Assembly (NCBI GenBank): GCA_965238215.1 | Contig: OZ250180.1 | Span: 868,001-932,000, forward strand | DNA length: 64,000 nt | Source: JAPULR01 sp965238215 | GTDB lineage: Bacteria > Chloroflexota > Dehalococcoidia > Lucifugimonadales > GCA-2712585 | Reading direction: 5' to 3' | Shown: positions 17,703 to 27,877 of the stretch, piece after piece | Position numbering within the stretch: the first letter of the stretch is position 1 | How the letters are laid out: each line of letters opens with the position of its first letter | The notes under the pieces: generated by a model | What the model was told of the DNA's origin: nothing | Databases searched by the model: none | Seen by the model: only the letters and a program-made list of their open reading frames with translations | Program-made: the position numbers and the translations under genes

Positions 17703-18635
17703 CTACGCCTTCACCTCGACGCCCAACTCCAACTCGTCTTCAATGGGCTTCGTGGAAACCAGGTGACGCTGCAAGTTCATCTCCTTAGAGCTGAAACCCA
17801 ACGCCAGCCCCACCAGCTGAGGCAGATGGAACACCGGCATATTGATCTCCTCCCCCCTGTGGGCGGCGGCATCCGCCTGCTTCCCGTCCAACTCCAGGTG
17901 GCACAGCGGGCACGGAGTAACCATTGCCCTTGCGCCCTTTGCCTTGGCGTCCAATATGTGGTCACCGCACATCGAAAGGGAATTTGCCTCGTTTGACGTC
18001 AGAATCGGAAAGCCGCAGCACTTCCCTCGACCAGAACTCTTGACCGCCTTCCCGCCCAGCGCCTCAATAACGTCCTCTAGCGCCGTCTTCCGGGTCTTGG
18101 CGAACTCCTTCGGCACCATCAATTCCGGTGGCCGCTTCATGTAACATCCGTAGAACTGGGCCACGGGCAGGCCGTTCAATGGACGGACCACCAGATCCTT
18201 AAGCTTGTCTAGACCGAAGTCCTCCACAATAGCCCAGAGCATGTGACGGATATCCGTGGTCCCCTTGTACGTCAACCCCTCCTCAGCCAGGAACCTGCGG
18301 TTGATCATCGACCGGTATTCTTCGTCCTTCAGCCGGTGGTTAGCCTGCATCATAATCCCCTGGCAGGTGCTGCAGATGGTCATTATCGGCAGACCTGCTC
18401 TTTCAGCCAGGGCGAATGTTCGAGCATTGATGGGGTCCGAAACCTCCTTGCTCAGAACCCCGGCGCCGGTGCATCCCGCGCTTTCCAACACGTCATCGTC
18501 CAATTCCAGACCCAGCTTCTCCGCCACCTTTGTCACGGCTTCATACAGTTCCGGACATCCGCCCCGGGACACGCAGCCAGGATAAAATGCGTATTTCATT
18601 TTCACTTCCTGCTTGACTTGGCCGTTGGTGGTCAT
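17703..18635 (-). CDS. Succinate dehydrogenase CCG-domain subunit (SdhE/HdrB-like)
   Basis: A 310-residue cysteine-rich protein of the heterodisulfide reductase B/SdhE family. Two CCG-type modules are visible. The first has YPGCVSRGGC, SAGCTGAG and CSTCQG in residues about 17-100. The second has FYGCYMKRP, GKCCGFPILTSNEAN and TPCPLCHLELDG in about 175-270. Such modules hold iron-sulfur clusters or accept electrons from partner subunits. The ATG at 18635 follows AGGAGG by 6 bases, a strong site. It is third in an sdhA-sdhB-sdhE operon. The protein has no clear membrane anchor, so contact with the quinone pool probably involves this subunit as in type E complexes. Confidence 0.88.
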   Translation of the reverse strand: MTTNGQVKQEVKMKYAFYPGCVSRGGCPELYEAVTKVAEKLGLELDDDVLESAGCTGAGVLSKEVSDPINARTFALAERAGLPIMTICSTCQGIMMQANHRLKDEEYRSMINRRFLAEEGLTYKGTTDIRHMLWAIVEDFGLDKLKDLVVRPLNGLPVAQFYGCYMKRPPELMVPKEFAKTRKTALEDVIEALGGKAVKSSGRGKCCGFPILTSNEANSLSMCGDHILDAKAKGARAMVTPCPLCHLELDGKQADAAAHRGEEINMPVFHLPQLVGLALGFSSKEMNLQRHLVSTKPIEDELELGVEVKA

Positions 18636-18686
18636 GGAACGCCTCCTGATAGTGTTGTCATAGTGTTGTCGGATTCAAATAGTGGC

Positions 18687-19655
18687 TCAATCCCCTTGAG
18701 CTTCCCACTTTTCAAAGATCCTCTTGATATGCTCGTGGCCGGGTCGCTTCTTGTGCAGCATATACGGCATTGGCCGTTTGCCTTTCATCGCCGCCTTCAC
18801 CGCGAAGGGAAGCAGCTTCATCAGCCCCTTCACGTTCGTATATCCTTCCGTCTCAATGGCCAGCCGCCCCTCGTCCAGCCAACCGTGAGCTTTCACCGAC
18901 GCGGCGAAGCTCTTGTAGTGGTGCACCACCTTGGGAGGTCCCGCCTCGGCTTTAATGGCCATGTCGTGCAGGTCGAAAATTCGGTCCGTGGGTTCAATAT
19001 ACTTCGGACAATGCTCGCTGGCCTCGAAGCAGTGGGTGCAGTCCCACATCCCTCGTGCGAGGCTCAGCTTGTCCAGCCGTTGACGCTTCCGGCTGTCCCG
19101 CTCGTCGGCAACGGCGCGGTAGGCCTTGGTCAACGCCGCCGGCCCCACAAAAGTCTTGTCCACCACCAATACCGTGCACCCCTGGTCGCACAGACCACAC
19201 TGGGTGCAGCGCATAGCTTGCGTCAGGTGCTTGCTATGGCCGCCGGGAACCAGGTGCTCTCCCTCCGCCGGCGGCTCCACCGGGTCCACCCACGGCTCTA
19301 CAGCCTTGAATTTATCCCAGTGAAATTCCCTCGCGTTGTACACCAAATCCTTGACCGGCTTGCTCATCTTCAACGCCTCAAGCTCAATGGCCCCGTCCTC
19401 GGCGCCCTTCCATGCCTTCGCCACCTTGGTCCGACACGTAATCGCTCCCTTGCCGTTGACCGTCATGGTGCAATCGCCGCAAAACCCCGTTCGGCAGCTC
19501 CCCCGGAACGCCAGCGTCGGGTCCTGCTCGTCCCGTACCTGCAGCAGCGCGTCAAGAACGGTATCCCCCTCTCCAACCTCTGCGCTGTACGTCTGCATAG
19601 AACTCTCCGCGTTGGTTATCGGGTCGTATCGCTTAACCGCAAACTTCACTTCCAT
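18687..19655 (-). CDS. sdhB: Succinate dehydrogenase/fumarate reductase iron-sulfur subunit
   Basis: A 322-residue SdhB/FrdB protein. The plant-type [2Fe-2S] ligands lie in RGSCRTGFCGDCTMTVNGKG and the following ITC, near residues 50-75. The C-terminal ferredoxin-like domain has CTQCGLCDQGC near 135 and CTHCFEASEHCPK near 185. A tail of about 120 residues after the last cluster is longer than in mitochondrial-type SdhB. AAGGAG precedes the ATG by 8 bases. It sits between sdhA and the CCG subunit on the same strand. It passes electrons from the flavoprotein to the third subunit. Confidence 0.93.
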   Translation of the reverse strand: MEVKFAVKRYDPITNAESSMQTYSAEVGEGDTVLDALLQVRDEQDPTLAFRGSCRTGFCGDCTMTVNGKGAITCRTKVAKAWKGAEDGAIELEALKMSKPVKDLVYNAREFHWDKFKAVEPWVDPVEPPAEGEHLVPGGHSKHLTQAMRCTQCGLCDQGCTVLVVDKTFVGPAALTKAYRAVADERDSRKRQRLDKLSLARGMWDCTHCFEASEHCPKYIEPTDRIFDLHDMAIKAEAGPPKVVHHYKSFAASVKAHGWLDEGRLAIETEGYTNVKGLMKLLPFAVKAAMKGKRPMPYMLHKKRPGHEHIKRIFEKWEAQGD

Positions 19656-19746
19656 CTTAAAGGCTCCTTCCTGACTATGACGGCAGTTTCTTGAATCCCT
19701 GCCTACTTCTCGACCGGTTCAATTCCTCGCGCTATCGCCGCTTTCG

Positions 19747-21393
19747 CTAGCCGGTATCTACCGGTACGAAATCGAGCGCCGGCCCGTCCCCCGACCGCGT
19801 CGCCACGATGCGCTTCATCCAGTTGTCGTCATCCCTCTCGGAGAAATCCGACCTGAAGTGACAACCTCGGCTCTCTTGGCGGGCCTCCGCACTTGCGATG
19901 ATCACCTCAGCCACGTCAAGCATATTCCCCAACTCTTTCAAAGACCTGAGTTCGATGTTATAGGTCCCGCTCTTGTCCCGCACCCCCAACGCCGCATGGC
20001 GCTCCTGCAGTTTGACCACCGCGTTGGCGGCCCTCCTCAAGCCCCTCTGACTCCGCACAATCCCCACGTTCTTGTCCATCACCTCGCCCAACTCCCGTCG
20101 GATGGCCCCGGGCGTGTCGTCGTTCGCTTCCTTCTCAGTCACCTCGTTGAGAATCGCTTCCTGCTCCATAACCATGTCGGAACTTGTGGGTCTCCACGTC
20201 GCCCCTCGCGCATAGCGGCTGGCTGACTCCCCGGCCCGGCGACCGAAGACTATGCAGTCCAGCAGCGAGTTGCCGCCCAGCCGGTTAGCCCCGTGAACGC
20301 CCGTGGAAGCGCACTCCCCCGCGGCGTACAGGCCGGGAAGCCCGGTGGCCCCAAAGGTGTCAATCTGTATGCCGCCCAAGGGTCGATGCATCCCAGGCTT
20401 CACCGGAATCAGATCGTCCGAAGGGTCCAACCCCTCCAGGTCGTCCATTATCCACAAAGTTTCCTGCAGCCTGTCTTTCATGCGGGCCTTGTCGATGTGC
20501 CGCATGTCCAGAAACACGTGGCCCTTGTCCCCCCGATTCTTCCGCACCTCCGTCAGCACCGCCCGAGTTACTACGTCCCTCGTCGACATCTCCATCGCGT
20601 CCGCGTCGTACCGCTCCATGAACCGCTCGCCCTTCTTGTTCACCAGGTGAGCGCCCTCGGACCGCACTGCTTCCGTAATCAAAATGCCCCTGTTCCCCAG
20701 CGTCGTGGGGTGGTATTGCACCATCTCCATGTCGATGAGAGGCACCCCCGCCCGGTACGCTATGGCCACACCGTCGCCCGTGCCCGTCAGCGAGCACGTG
20801 CCTCCGTTGTACATACTGCCCAGGTTCCCCGTCGCCATCACCACCGCCTTGGCGTGGAATGGATGAAGCTCTCCCGACCTCAGGTCACGCGCAATCACGC
20901 CCTTGCACATCCCATCTTCCACGAGCAAGGCCGCGACGAACCATTCGTCGTAGGTGCGAATTTCCGACCGCACTATCTGCTCGTAGAGCACCTGCAATAT
21001 CACGTGCCCCGCCGAATCTCCCACGAAGCACGTCCGCGCCTGCGACGAACCGGGGAAAGTAGTAACGTCGATGCGGCCCTCTGCGTCCCGGTTGAAGATA
21101 ACCCCCATGTGCTCTAGCGCGACCACGTCCGCCGCAGCGCTCTGACACATGACCTCCACCGCACTCCTGTCCGACAGGTCCCCGCCCGCGGCGATGGTGT
21201 CTTTGGCGTGGGCCTCCCAGGAGTCCCCCGACTTGAGGGCGGCGTTGATCCCGCTGTGGGCGCCCGACGAGTGGCTCCGCATCGGATGTACCTTGGAAAG
21301 CACCGCCACGTCTGTGCCCGTAGCTCGGGCGCTCAAAGCGGCCCGTAGCCCGGCAAATCCGCCGCCCACTACTAGAACGTCATGTTGAGGCAA
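19747..21393 (-). CDS. sdhA: Succinate dehydrogenase/fumarate reductase flavoprotein
   Basis: A 548-residue flavoprotein with the FAD dinucleotide fold at the very start (VLVVGGGFAGLRAAL). MRSHSSGAHSGINAAL is where the covalent FAD His region lies. GTGDGVAIAYRAG, QYHPTTLG, TEAVRSEGAHLVN with the catalytic Arg region, HRPLGGIQ, and HGANRLGGNSLLDCIVFGRRAG follow. The start is a TTG preceded by GAGGAGGG, so it should be translated well. It is first in the operon with sdhB and sdhE. Classical SdhC/SdhD anchor genes are absent from the surrounding DNA, which points to the non-classical (type E-like) succinate:quinone oxidoreductase. Confidence 0.95.
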   Translation of the reverse strand: MPQHDVLVVGGGFAGLRAALSARATGTDVAVLSKVHPMRSHSSGAHSGINAALKSGDSWEAHAKDTIAAGGDLSDRSAVEVMCQSAAADVVALEHMGVIFNRDAEGRIDVTTFPGSSQARTCFVGDSAGHVILQVLYEQIVRSEIRTYDEWFVAALLVEDGMCKGVIARDLRSGELHPFHAKAVVMATGNLGSMYNGGTCSLTGTGDGVAIAYRAGVPLIDMEMVQYHPTTLGNRGILITEAVRSEGAHLVNKKGERFMERYDADAMEMSTRDVVTRAVLTEVRKNRGDKGHVFLDMRHIDKARMKDRLQETLWIMDDLEGLDPSDDLIPVKPGMHRPLGGIQIDTFGATGLPGLYAAGECASTGVHGANRLGGNSLLDCIVFGRRAGESASRYARGATWRPTSSDMVMEQEAILNEVTEKEANDDTPGAIRRELGEVMDKNVGIVRSQRGLRRAANAVVKLQERHAALGVRDKSGTYNIELRSLKELGNMLDVAEVIIASAEARQESRGCHFRSDFSERDDDNWMKRIVATRSGDGPALDFVPVDTG

Positions 21394-21989
21394 GGGCCCT
21401 CCTCTCGCTTCCCCGCAGGGCCAACCATGCCCGCCACGAGGTCAAGTTGGATAGCTTCCACCACCGCCGTCGGCAACGACCCGACAGTCCCATCACGAGG
21501 TTTACGATAGTGGGGTCAGCGCCCATTGTAATAAGCCCTCCCTACACTGTCAATTTCCCCCGCCTCGAATATGTCGTACGTCATTACTATGAGAATAGAC
21601 CGACGCCCACCTCTCCCCGCGTAGGGGCGTCCCTCGTCGTCGCCCCCCGTCATCCAAGCCCCCTCCCGTTATTCCCGCGGAGAGCCCGCCCCCGCGCAGG
21701 CGGAGGCGGGAATCCACCCTGACCCCCCCGTAGGGGCGGTTCGGGAACCGCCCTTCCCCCTCCGTTGTCCTCGCGGATGCGGGGACCCTTCCCCATCCCC
21801 TTCCTCGCGTCCCTCATCGTCGCCCTCCCCCGTCATCCAAGCCCCCTCCCATTCCCGCCGCGCAGAGCCAGCCCCAGTGAAGACGGGGGCAGGAATCCAC
21901 CCTGACCCTCCTCGTAGGGGCGGCTCGGGAACCGACCTTCCCCCTTCCCCCCACCTCCCGTCCTCGCGTCCCTCATCGTCGCCCTCCCC
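21394..21989. repeat. Repeat tract between sdhA and the IS30 remnant
   Basis: No gene is seen. It includes a truncated 'CATTACTATGAGAATAG' unit near 21580, GGCGGTTCGGGAACCGCC at about 21738, GTTGTCCTCGCGGATGCGGG, and two blocks ending in GCGTCCCTCATCGTCGCC. The IS30 remnant is joined directly to this repeat text at 21990. Confidence 0.6.
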
Positions 21990-22885
21990 CAGCTGAACAA
22001 ATCGGTCCTCAGAAAGACCCGACAAGTCGGTCTTCCTGGGAAGGGTGCGCCGCATCCGCCCGATGGCGTTCTCCACACCTCCCTTCTGCCATGGCGAGTG
22101 GGTATCACAGAAGAAGGTCTCAATTCCCAAGTCATCGAGTTGGTGGCGCCTTGCGAATTCGGTGCCGTTATCGAAGGTGACGGTCTGACGCCACTCCCGG
22201 GGCAGGGGAGCCAGCACCCTTGCCATAGCCGAGGCTATGGGCGCTGAGGCCTTTCCCTGTGGCCTGAGAGCTATGAGCAGTCGAGAGTGCGCTCATGCAT
22301 GGTCAGCACCGCCTGTCCGTAGGTACGAAAGAGCATCAGGTCGGCCTCCCAGTGACCTGGAGTCCGGCGGTCCTGGGCGCCCTGCGGACACTCGGCAAGA
22401 GGACATCGGAGGTGCATGAAGGAAGCGGGACTCCCTCCCTTGCGACCCCTCCAGCCCCCCTTCGACTTCCCGCGAGGCAGGTAGTGACGCCACGAGTAGT
22501 CCTTCTTCCGGACCAAGTTGTCCATAGATGAACCTGTAAATGATCTCGTGGGATATGACTCGCTTGCCACACTCCAAGGCCGGACGACCACAAACCTGCT
22601 CCGGCGACCGGCCCTGTTTGAGGCCGGAGAGCACCTTTGCGCGCAGAGCCTCGTCACGCTCCAGCCTCGACCACTCCACCGACGCGCCCGCGCCCGCTGG
22701 TCCGCATACACCGGCTGGCACCCTCCGCTCTTCGACCCATTCCCCTTCAACTCCCGAGCAACTGCCGATGCCGAGCGATCCAGATCTGCAGCAATCTGCC
22801 GGACCGTGCGCCCCTCGGCTTGTAGTCGGGCAATCTCACACCTCTCTTCAATAGTGACTTGTCTATATCGCTTTCCCTTGGCAAC
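21990..22885 (-). pseudogene. IS30-family transposase remnant
   Basis: The transposase can be followed through several frames. KGKRYRQVTIEERCEIARL starts near 22880. It continues to a helix-turn-helix (TVRQIAADLDRSASAVAREL), to KQGRSPEQVCGRPALECGKRVISHEIIYRFIYGQL, and to DRRTPGHWEADLM with the first catalytic Asp. AHSRLLIALRPQGKASAPIASAM follows, then VTFDNGTEFARRH with the second Asp, and DTHSPWQKGGVENAIGRMRR with the Glu. At least three frameshifts interrupt it. The last part of the protein is lost where palindromic repeats begin at 21990. The order and motifs are those of IS30. It is not functional. Confidence 0.85.
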
Positions 22886-24165
22886 ATCCTAACAAGGTGT
22901 TGCACTTCGTTTGTGAGTTTAGAGAATCCATCCCCTCCCCCGTAGGAGCGTCCCTCATCGTCGCCCGTTACATTCAACCGTGCGACCAACCTCCCCCGTA
23001 GGGGCGGTCCGCGAACCGCCCTTCCCCCTCCGTTGTCCTCGCGGATGGAGACCTTTGCATAACTACTAATGAGAGACCATGTTGGGCAGAATAGACATGA
23101 GGTTCAATCCTAAATACCTACCCCTGGATTCCGGCTCGGGTGCCGGAATGACGGTTATGCAAAGGTCTCCGGATGCGGGGACCCATCCCCTTCCCCCTTC
23201 CCCCCACCTCCCGTCCTCGCGTCCCTCATCGTCGCCCTCCCCCGTCATCCAAGCCCCCTCCCGTTATCCCCGCGCAGGCGGGAATCCATCCCCTTCCCGT
23301 AGGGGCGGTTCGGGAACCGCCCCTACCCCTCCGTTGTCCTCGCGGATGCGGGGACCCATCCCCTTCCCCCTTCCCCCCACCTCCCGTAGGGGCGTCCCTC
23401 ATCGTCGCCCTCCCCCGTCATCCAAGCCCCCTCCCGTTATTCCCGCGCAGAGCCCGCCCTCGTGAAGACGAGGGCAAGAATCCAGCCCGACCCTCCCCCG
23501 TAGGGGCGGTTCGGGAACCGCCCTTCCCCCTCCAACATCATCCCTCTCCGTCCCCTCTTCCCGTAGGCGTGACCCTCGTCGTCGCCCGTTACATTCAACC
23601 GTGCGACCAACCTCCCCCGTAGGGGCGACCCTAGTGGGCACCCCCCCTGTCATCCAAGCCCCCTCCCGTTATCCCCGCGCAGAGCCTGACCTCGTGAAGA
23701 CGGGAGCAGGAATCCAGCCCGACCCCCTTCCGCAAGGGCGGTTCGGGGACCACCCTTGCCCCTCCGTTGTCCTCGTGGATGCGGGGATCCATCCCCCTTC
23801 CCCCTTCCCCCAACCTCCCGTCCTCGCGTCCCTCATCGTCGCCCTCCCCCGTCATCCAAGCCCCCTCCCGTTTTCCCCGCGCAGAGCCTGCCCCGTAAAG
23901 GCGGGGGGCAAGAATCCAGCCCGACCCTCCCCCGTAGGGGCGGTTCGGGAACCGCCCTTCCCCCTCCAACATCATGCCTCTCCGTCCCCTCTTCCCGTAG
24001 GCGTGACCCTCGTGGTCGCCCGTTACATTCACCGTGCGGCCAACCCCCCGTAGGGGCGACCCTAGTGGGCACCCCCCCTGTCATCCAAGCCCCCTCCCGT
24101 TATCCCCGCGCAGAGCCTGACCTTGTGAAGACGGGGGCAGGAATCCACCCTGACCCTCCCCGCAG
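22886..24165. repeat. Long repeat tract with internal tandem duplication
   Basis: No gene is seen in about 1.3 kb. Two large, similar blocks (roughly 23330-23660 and 23750-24085) share this order: GTTGTCCTCGCGGATGCGGGG, GCGTCCCTCATCGTCGCC, GTTATTCCCGCGCAGAGCC, GGCGGTTCGGGAACCGCC, CCTCCAACATCAT, GTGACCCTCGTCGTCGCC, CCGTTACATTCA, GCGACCCTAGTGGGC. They look like a segmental duplication. A family A element lies at 23047-23170. Apparent open frames here are Pro/Arg-rich read-throughs of the repeats. Confidence 0.65.
23047..23170 (-). mobile_element. MITE-like element, family A, copy 3 (divergent interior)
   Basis: A 124-bp unit with the same ends GGAGACCTTTGCATAA / TTATGCAAAGGTCTCC and flanking GGAT at 23043-23046 and 23171-23174. 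It lies in the opposite orientation. Only the GTCATTCCGGC...GCCGGAATCCAG part next to one end matches the other copies. The rest of the interior differs. It has inserted into a GTCCTCGCGGATGCGGGGAC repeat, the same target as copy 5. Confidence 0.85.
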
Positions 24166-24985
24166 CAACTGTGTTGAGGACATGGCCAGCCTCCCATTTG
24201 GCACCGTGCTTGAGCATGGCGTTGAGGATTACAAGCAGTTTGCGCATACACGCCATGAGTGCCACCTTCCGGGCCTTTCCCGCCCTCAGCAGCCGTTCAT
24301 AGAAATCCCTCAGCACCGGATGCCAGCGCACTGCCGCCAAGGTGGGCATGTACAGCGCAGCGCGCACTTTTGCCCGGCCTCCCCAGCAGCCCCGCGTCCC
24401 TCGGAACTTCCCACTGTCACGGCTCAACGACGCCACCCACCACCAGTGCCGCAACCCCTCTCCGGTCAAGGGTTCCCAACTCCGGTAGATCCGCCAGCAA
24501 GCTGATGATGGTCACGGGACCTGTGCCAGGTACGCTCTTCAGCAGCGCCTCCCGCTCCCGCTACAGCGGACTCTCCCGCAGACGCCGCCCCAGGTCATCG
24601 TCCAATTCCTTCAACTGACCGTCCAAAAAGCCTATCACCTCGTCGATGCTCCGCCGCACCGCGGGCATTGCCATCCGTCGCCGCAACTGCTCCGCCGTCC
24701 GCATCTGTATGCCCTGACGACGACGCGCCACCAGCCCCTCCGGTTCTCGGTCCTTCTCAGACGCCAGTGGTTGGGCTGCCACGCCGCTCACCTCCCCAAA
24801 TCGGGCGATTACACTGGCGTCCAGTCGGTCCGTCTTCGCCAGTATCCCCTGGGAACGGGCAAAGTCCCTCACCTCGCGTGGGTTCACCACCGCAACAGGT
24901 ACTCCAGCCACTCCCAGCGCCGCCACCACTGGCGCCTCATACCTCCCCGTGGCCTCCATCACCACTAGCTGCGGCCCTCGTGGGT
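24166..24985 (-). pseudogene. IS110-family transposase remnant
   Basis: A piece of an IS110-type (DEDD) transposase. LVVMEATGRYEAPVVAAL and VNPREVRDFARSQGILAKTDRLDA are in the N-terminal domain, with the Asp of TDRLDA. SVPGTGPVTIISLLADLPELG and SRDSGKFRGTRGCWGGRAKVRAALYM are in the C-terminal transposase_20 domain. A TAG near 24562 (probably a former CAG), a 2-base frame change near 24440 and loss of the first 50 or so residues make it inactive. Both ends are joined straight to palindromic repeats. No second copy exists in the window. Confidence 0.87.
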
Positions 24986-25681
24986 GCCCTCCCCCGCTCT
25001 TCACCCCCCCGACATCCCCGCGGAATCTCGTCCCCCTCACGGACACTCTTCTCCCCCTCCGTTATTCCCGCGGCCGCGGGATTCCATCCCTACCTCCCTG
25101 TCTCCCCGCAGGGCCGGTTCGGGAACCGGCCTTCCCTCTCCAACATTATGCCTCACCGTACCCACTCCCCCGTAGGGACGTCCCTCGTTGTCGCCCCTCC
25201 CGTTATTCCCGCGCTGGATTCCAGACCGACCCCCCGTAGGGGCGGTTCGGGAACCGCCCTACTCCCTCCAACATCATGCCTCTCCGTACCCTCTTCCCGT
25301 AGGGGTGACCCTCGTCGTCGCCCGTTACATTCAACCGTGCGGCCAACCCCCCGCAGGGCCGGTTCGCGAACCGGCCTTCCCCCTTCTCCCCACCTCCCGT
25401 CCTCGCGTCCCTCATCGTCGCCCTCCCCCGTCATCCAAGCCCCCTCCCATTCCCGCCGCACAGAGCCAGCCCGTCCCCTCCCCCGTAGCGGCAGGTTTCA
25501 AACCTGCCCCAGTTCTTCCCTCTTTACAACTCGCCCCACCTGCCATTCCAAGCCCCCCACATATCATTCCGAGTCCCTCGAGGAATCTCGCCCCCAACAC
25601 TCAACTTTCTCCCCCAATTCCATCCCGACACTCCACTATCCAACACCCCCGTCTCGTGCTAACATCCTTCCCCACACGCCC
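24986..25681. repeat. Repeat tract before ybeY
   Basis: No gene is seen. It carries GGCCGGTTCGGGAACCGGCC variants (near 25110 and 25352), GGCGGTTCGGGAACCGCC (near 25242), GCAGGTTTCAAACCTGC (near 25492) and GTCATTCCGAGTCCCTCGAGG. The end holds the likely ybeY promoter: extended -10 TGCTAACAT at 25657-25665, 16 bases before the ATG, which gives a very short leader. Confidence 0.6.
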
Positions 25682-26203
25682 ATGCCCAATCGCCAAATCC
25701 ACGTCACCATCCAGAAAGACCTACCCTCCCCCCTTCCCGAAAAATTGCTCCGAAGGGCCGCCCTAGCCGCCCTCGACGCCGCCCTCCCCCACCAGGACTG
25801 CCAGCTGACACTAGCCCTCTGCGACGACGACACAATCCGCGCTCTCAACGCTCAGTACCGCGGCACTGACACGGTCACCGACGTCCTGGCTTTCTCCACC
25901 AGCCATTCCGGCCCGTGGCAGGGTCATGACGATGCTGAACCCGCACCGGACGAAGCACCCACCGCCTTTCCCACGCCCCCCAACGAACCCCCAGACCTGG
26001 GCGACGTGGTAGTCTGCTTCCCCCAAGCCCTCCGACAAGCCGCCGCCGCACACCACTCCGTCCAGCGGGAAACCGCCCTCCTGGTCATCCACGGAATCCT
26101 CCACCTCCTGGGCCACGACCACTACGAAAAGCAAGAAAAAGCCCTAATGTGGTCCCTCCAAAACCAGGCCCTAACCACCCTCTTCCACCCCACCAACCCC
26201 TAA
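25682..26203 (+). CDS. ybeY: Endoribonuclease YbeY (rRNA maturation factor)
   Basis: A 173-residue YbeY, the zinc endoribonuclease needed for 16S rRNA 3'-end processing and ribosome quality control. The signature H-x3-H-x5-H is present as HGILHLLGHDH near residues 141-151. The strand TLALCDDDTIRALNAQYRGTDTVTDVLAFS is typical. Residues about 75-105 (HDDAEPAPDEAPTAFPTPPN) form an acidic, Pro-rich insertion before the LGDVVVC strand, longer than in most family members. The open frame extends far upstream, but only from the ATG at 25682 does the sequence look like the family. The extended -10 TGCTAACAT ends 16 bases upstream. Confidence 0.94.
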   Translation: MPNRQIHVTIQKDLPSPLPEKLLRRAALAALDAALPHQDCQLTLALCDDDTIRALNAQYRGTDTVTDVLAFSTSHSGPWQGHDDAEPAPDEAPTAFPTPPNEPPDLGDVVVCFPQALRQAAAAHHSVQRETALLVIHGILHLLGHDHYEKQEKALMWSLQNQALTTLFHPTNP

Positions 26204-27877
26204 TTCCCCACCTTCCGTAGGGGCGTCCCTTGTGGCCTCCTCTCTAATCAGCCCCCACTCCCTCTCATGTCATTCTGCACTCATCCCCCATCCTCCCCGC
26301 ATGTCATCCCCAGCGCCCACCCAACATTCCCGTAGGGGCATCCGTCGAACGCTCTTCACCCTCCCGCGTCGTCCCGCTCCATTCCCGTCTTCCGTAGGGG
26401 CGGTTCGGGAACCGCCCTTCCTCCTCCAACATCATGCCGCTCCGTCCCCTCTTCCCGTAGGGGCGTCCCTCGTGGTCGTCCGTTACATGCGACCGTGTGG
26501 CCAGCCCCCGTAGGGGCGACCCTTGTGGTCGCCCGTCACATGCGACCGTGCGGCCAACCTCCCCCGTAGGGGCGTCCCTAGCGGGCGCCCTTCCCCGTCA
26601 TCCCTTACCGCCCGCCTGGTGATTCCGAATCCCCGCCCACATGTCATTCCGAGCCTCTGTGAGGAATCTCGTTGCCGGGTTCCTCCCCCCTCACCTCCGT
26701 TATTCCCACGCAAGGCAGGAACCCATCCCCCACCCTCACACTCTGACATCTCGAGGCTCCACAGGGAATCTTGCTAGCTTCCACTCACCCTCCCGTCCCC
26801 ATTCCCCGTAGGCTCCCACCCCTCCCCCTCAACAACCGCCAATCCCGTAACCAAACCCTCTTCCCGCAGGGGCGACCCTCGTGGCCGTCCGTTACATGCG
26901 ACCGCGTGGCCAACCCCCCGTAGGAGCGTCCCTCGTGAGCGCCCTACCTCGTCATACCTTACCGCCCACCTGGTGATTACGAATCCCCGCCCACATGTCA
27001 TTCAAAGCGCAGGCCCTCCCCCACATGTCATTCCGAGCCTCTGTGAGGAATCTCGTTGCCGGGTTCCGCCCCCCTCACCTCCGTTATTCCCACGCAAGGC
27101 AGGAACCCATCCCCCACCCTCACACTCTGACATCTCGAGGCTCCACAGGGAATCTTGCTAGCTTCCACTCACCCTCCCGTCCCCATTCCCCGTAGGCTCC
27201 CACCCCTCCCCCTCAACAACCGCCAATCCCATAACCAAACCCTCTTCCCGCAGGGGCGACCCTCGTGGTCGTCCGTTACATGCGACCGCGTGGCCAGCCC
27301 CCGTAGGGGCGACCCTTGTGGTCGTCCGTTACATGCGACCGTGTGGCCAGCCCCCGTAGGGGCGTCCCTCGTGGTCGTCCGTTACATGCGACCGCGTGGC
27401 CAACCCCCAGTAGGGACGACCCTTGTGGGCGCCCGTCACATGCGACCGTGCGGCCAACCTCCCCCGTAGAGGCGTCCCTCGTGGCCTCCTCTCCAATCAG
27501 CGCCCACCCAACATTCCCGTAGGGGCGTCCGTCGAACGCTCTTCACCCTCCCGCGTCGTCCCGCTCCATTCCCGTCTTCCGTAGGGGCGGTTCGGGAACC
27601 GCCCTTCCCCCTCCAACATCATGCCTCTCCGTCCCCTCTTCCCGTAGGAGCAACCCTTGTGGTCGCCCGTCACATGCGACCGTGCGGCCAACCTCCCCCG
27701 TAGGGGCGTCCCTAGTGGGCGCCCTTCCTCGTCATCCAACACTCAACGCCCTCTCCGTAGGGGCAGGTTTCAAACCTGCCCATCCTTCCGCCAACATCCT
27801 CTCCCCTTCCAACTAACCACACCCTCCCCTGCCACCCTCCGCTACCTGCAATATCCCAAAACTGGTACAATCACCCC
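26204..27877. repeat. 1.7-kb repeat tract with a long direct repeat
   Basis: No gene is seen. A block of roughly 270 bases (about 26637-26905) recurs almost unchanged at about 27010-27290. It contains GTCATTCCGAGCCTCTGTGA, GACATCTCGAGGCTCCACAG, CCCGTAGGCTCCCACCCC and GTCCGTTACATGCGACCG. A second pair (26332-26420 and 27517-27605) shares GTCCGTCGAACGCTCTTCAC and GGCGGTTCGGGAACCGCC. Several GTCACATGCGACCGTGCGGCC units follow each other. TACAAT at 27866-27871 is the likely -10 of dnaX. Confidence 0.65.

Noticed and set aside
18243..19694. 483-codon open frame on the plus strand over sdhB
   Set aside because: It is antisense to sdhB and the CCG subunit, both with clear motifs. It has no start signal and no domain.
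23079..24505. Several Pro/Arg-rich frames over 100 codons
   Set aside because: They repeat the same short phrases because they translate the intergenic repeats. No signal, domain or codon bias supports them.
24668..25681. 5' half of a 511-codon frame that ends in ybeY
   Set aside because: This part reads palindromic repeats and the antisense of the IS110 remnant. YbeY homology begins only at the ATG at 25682.
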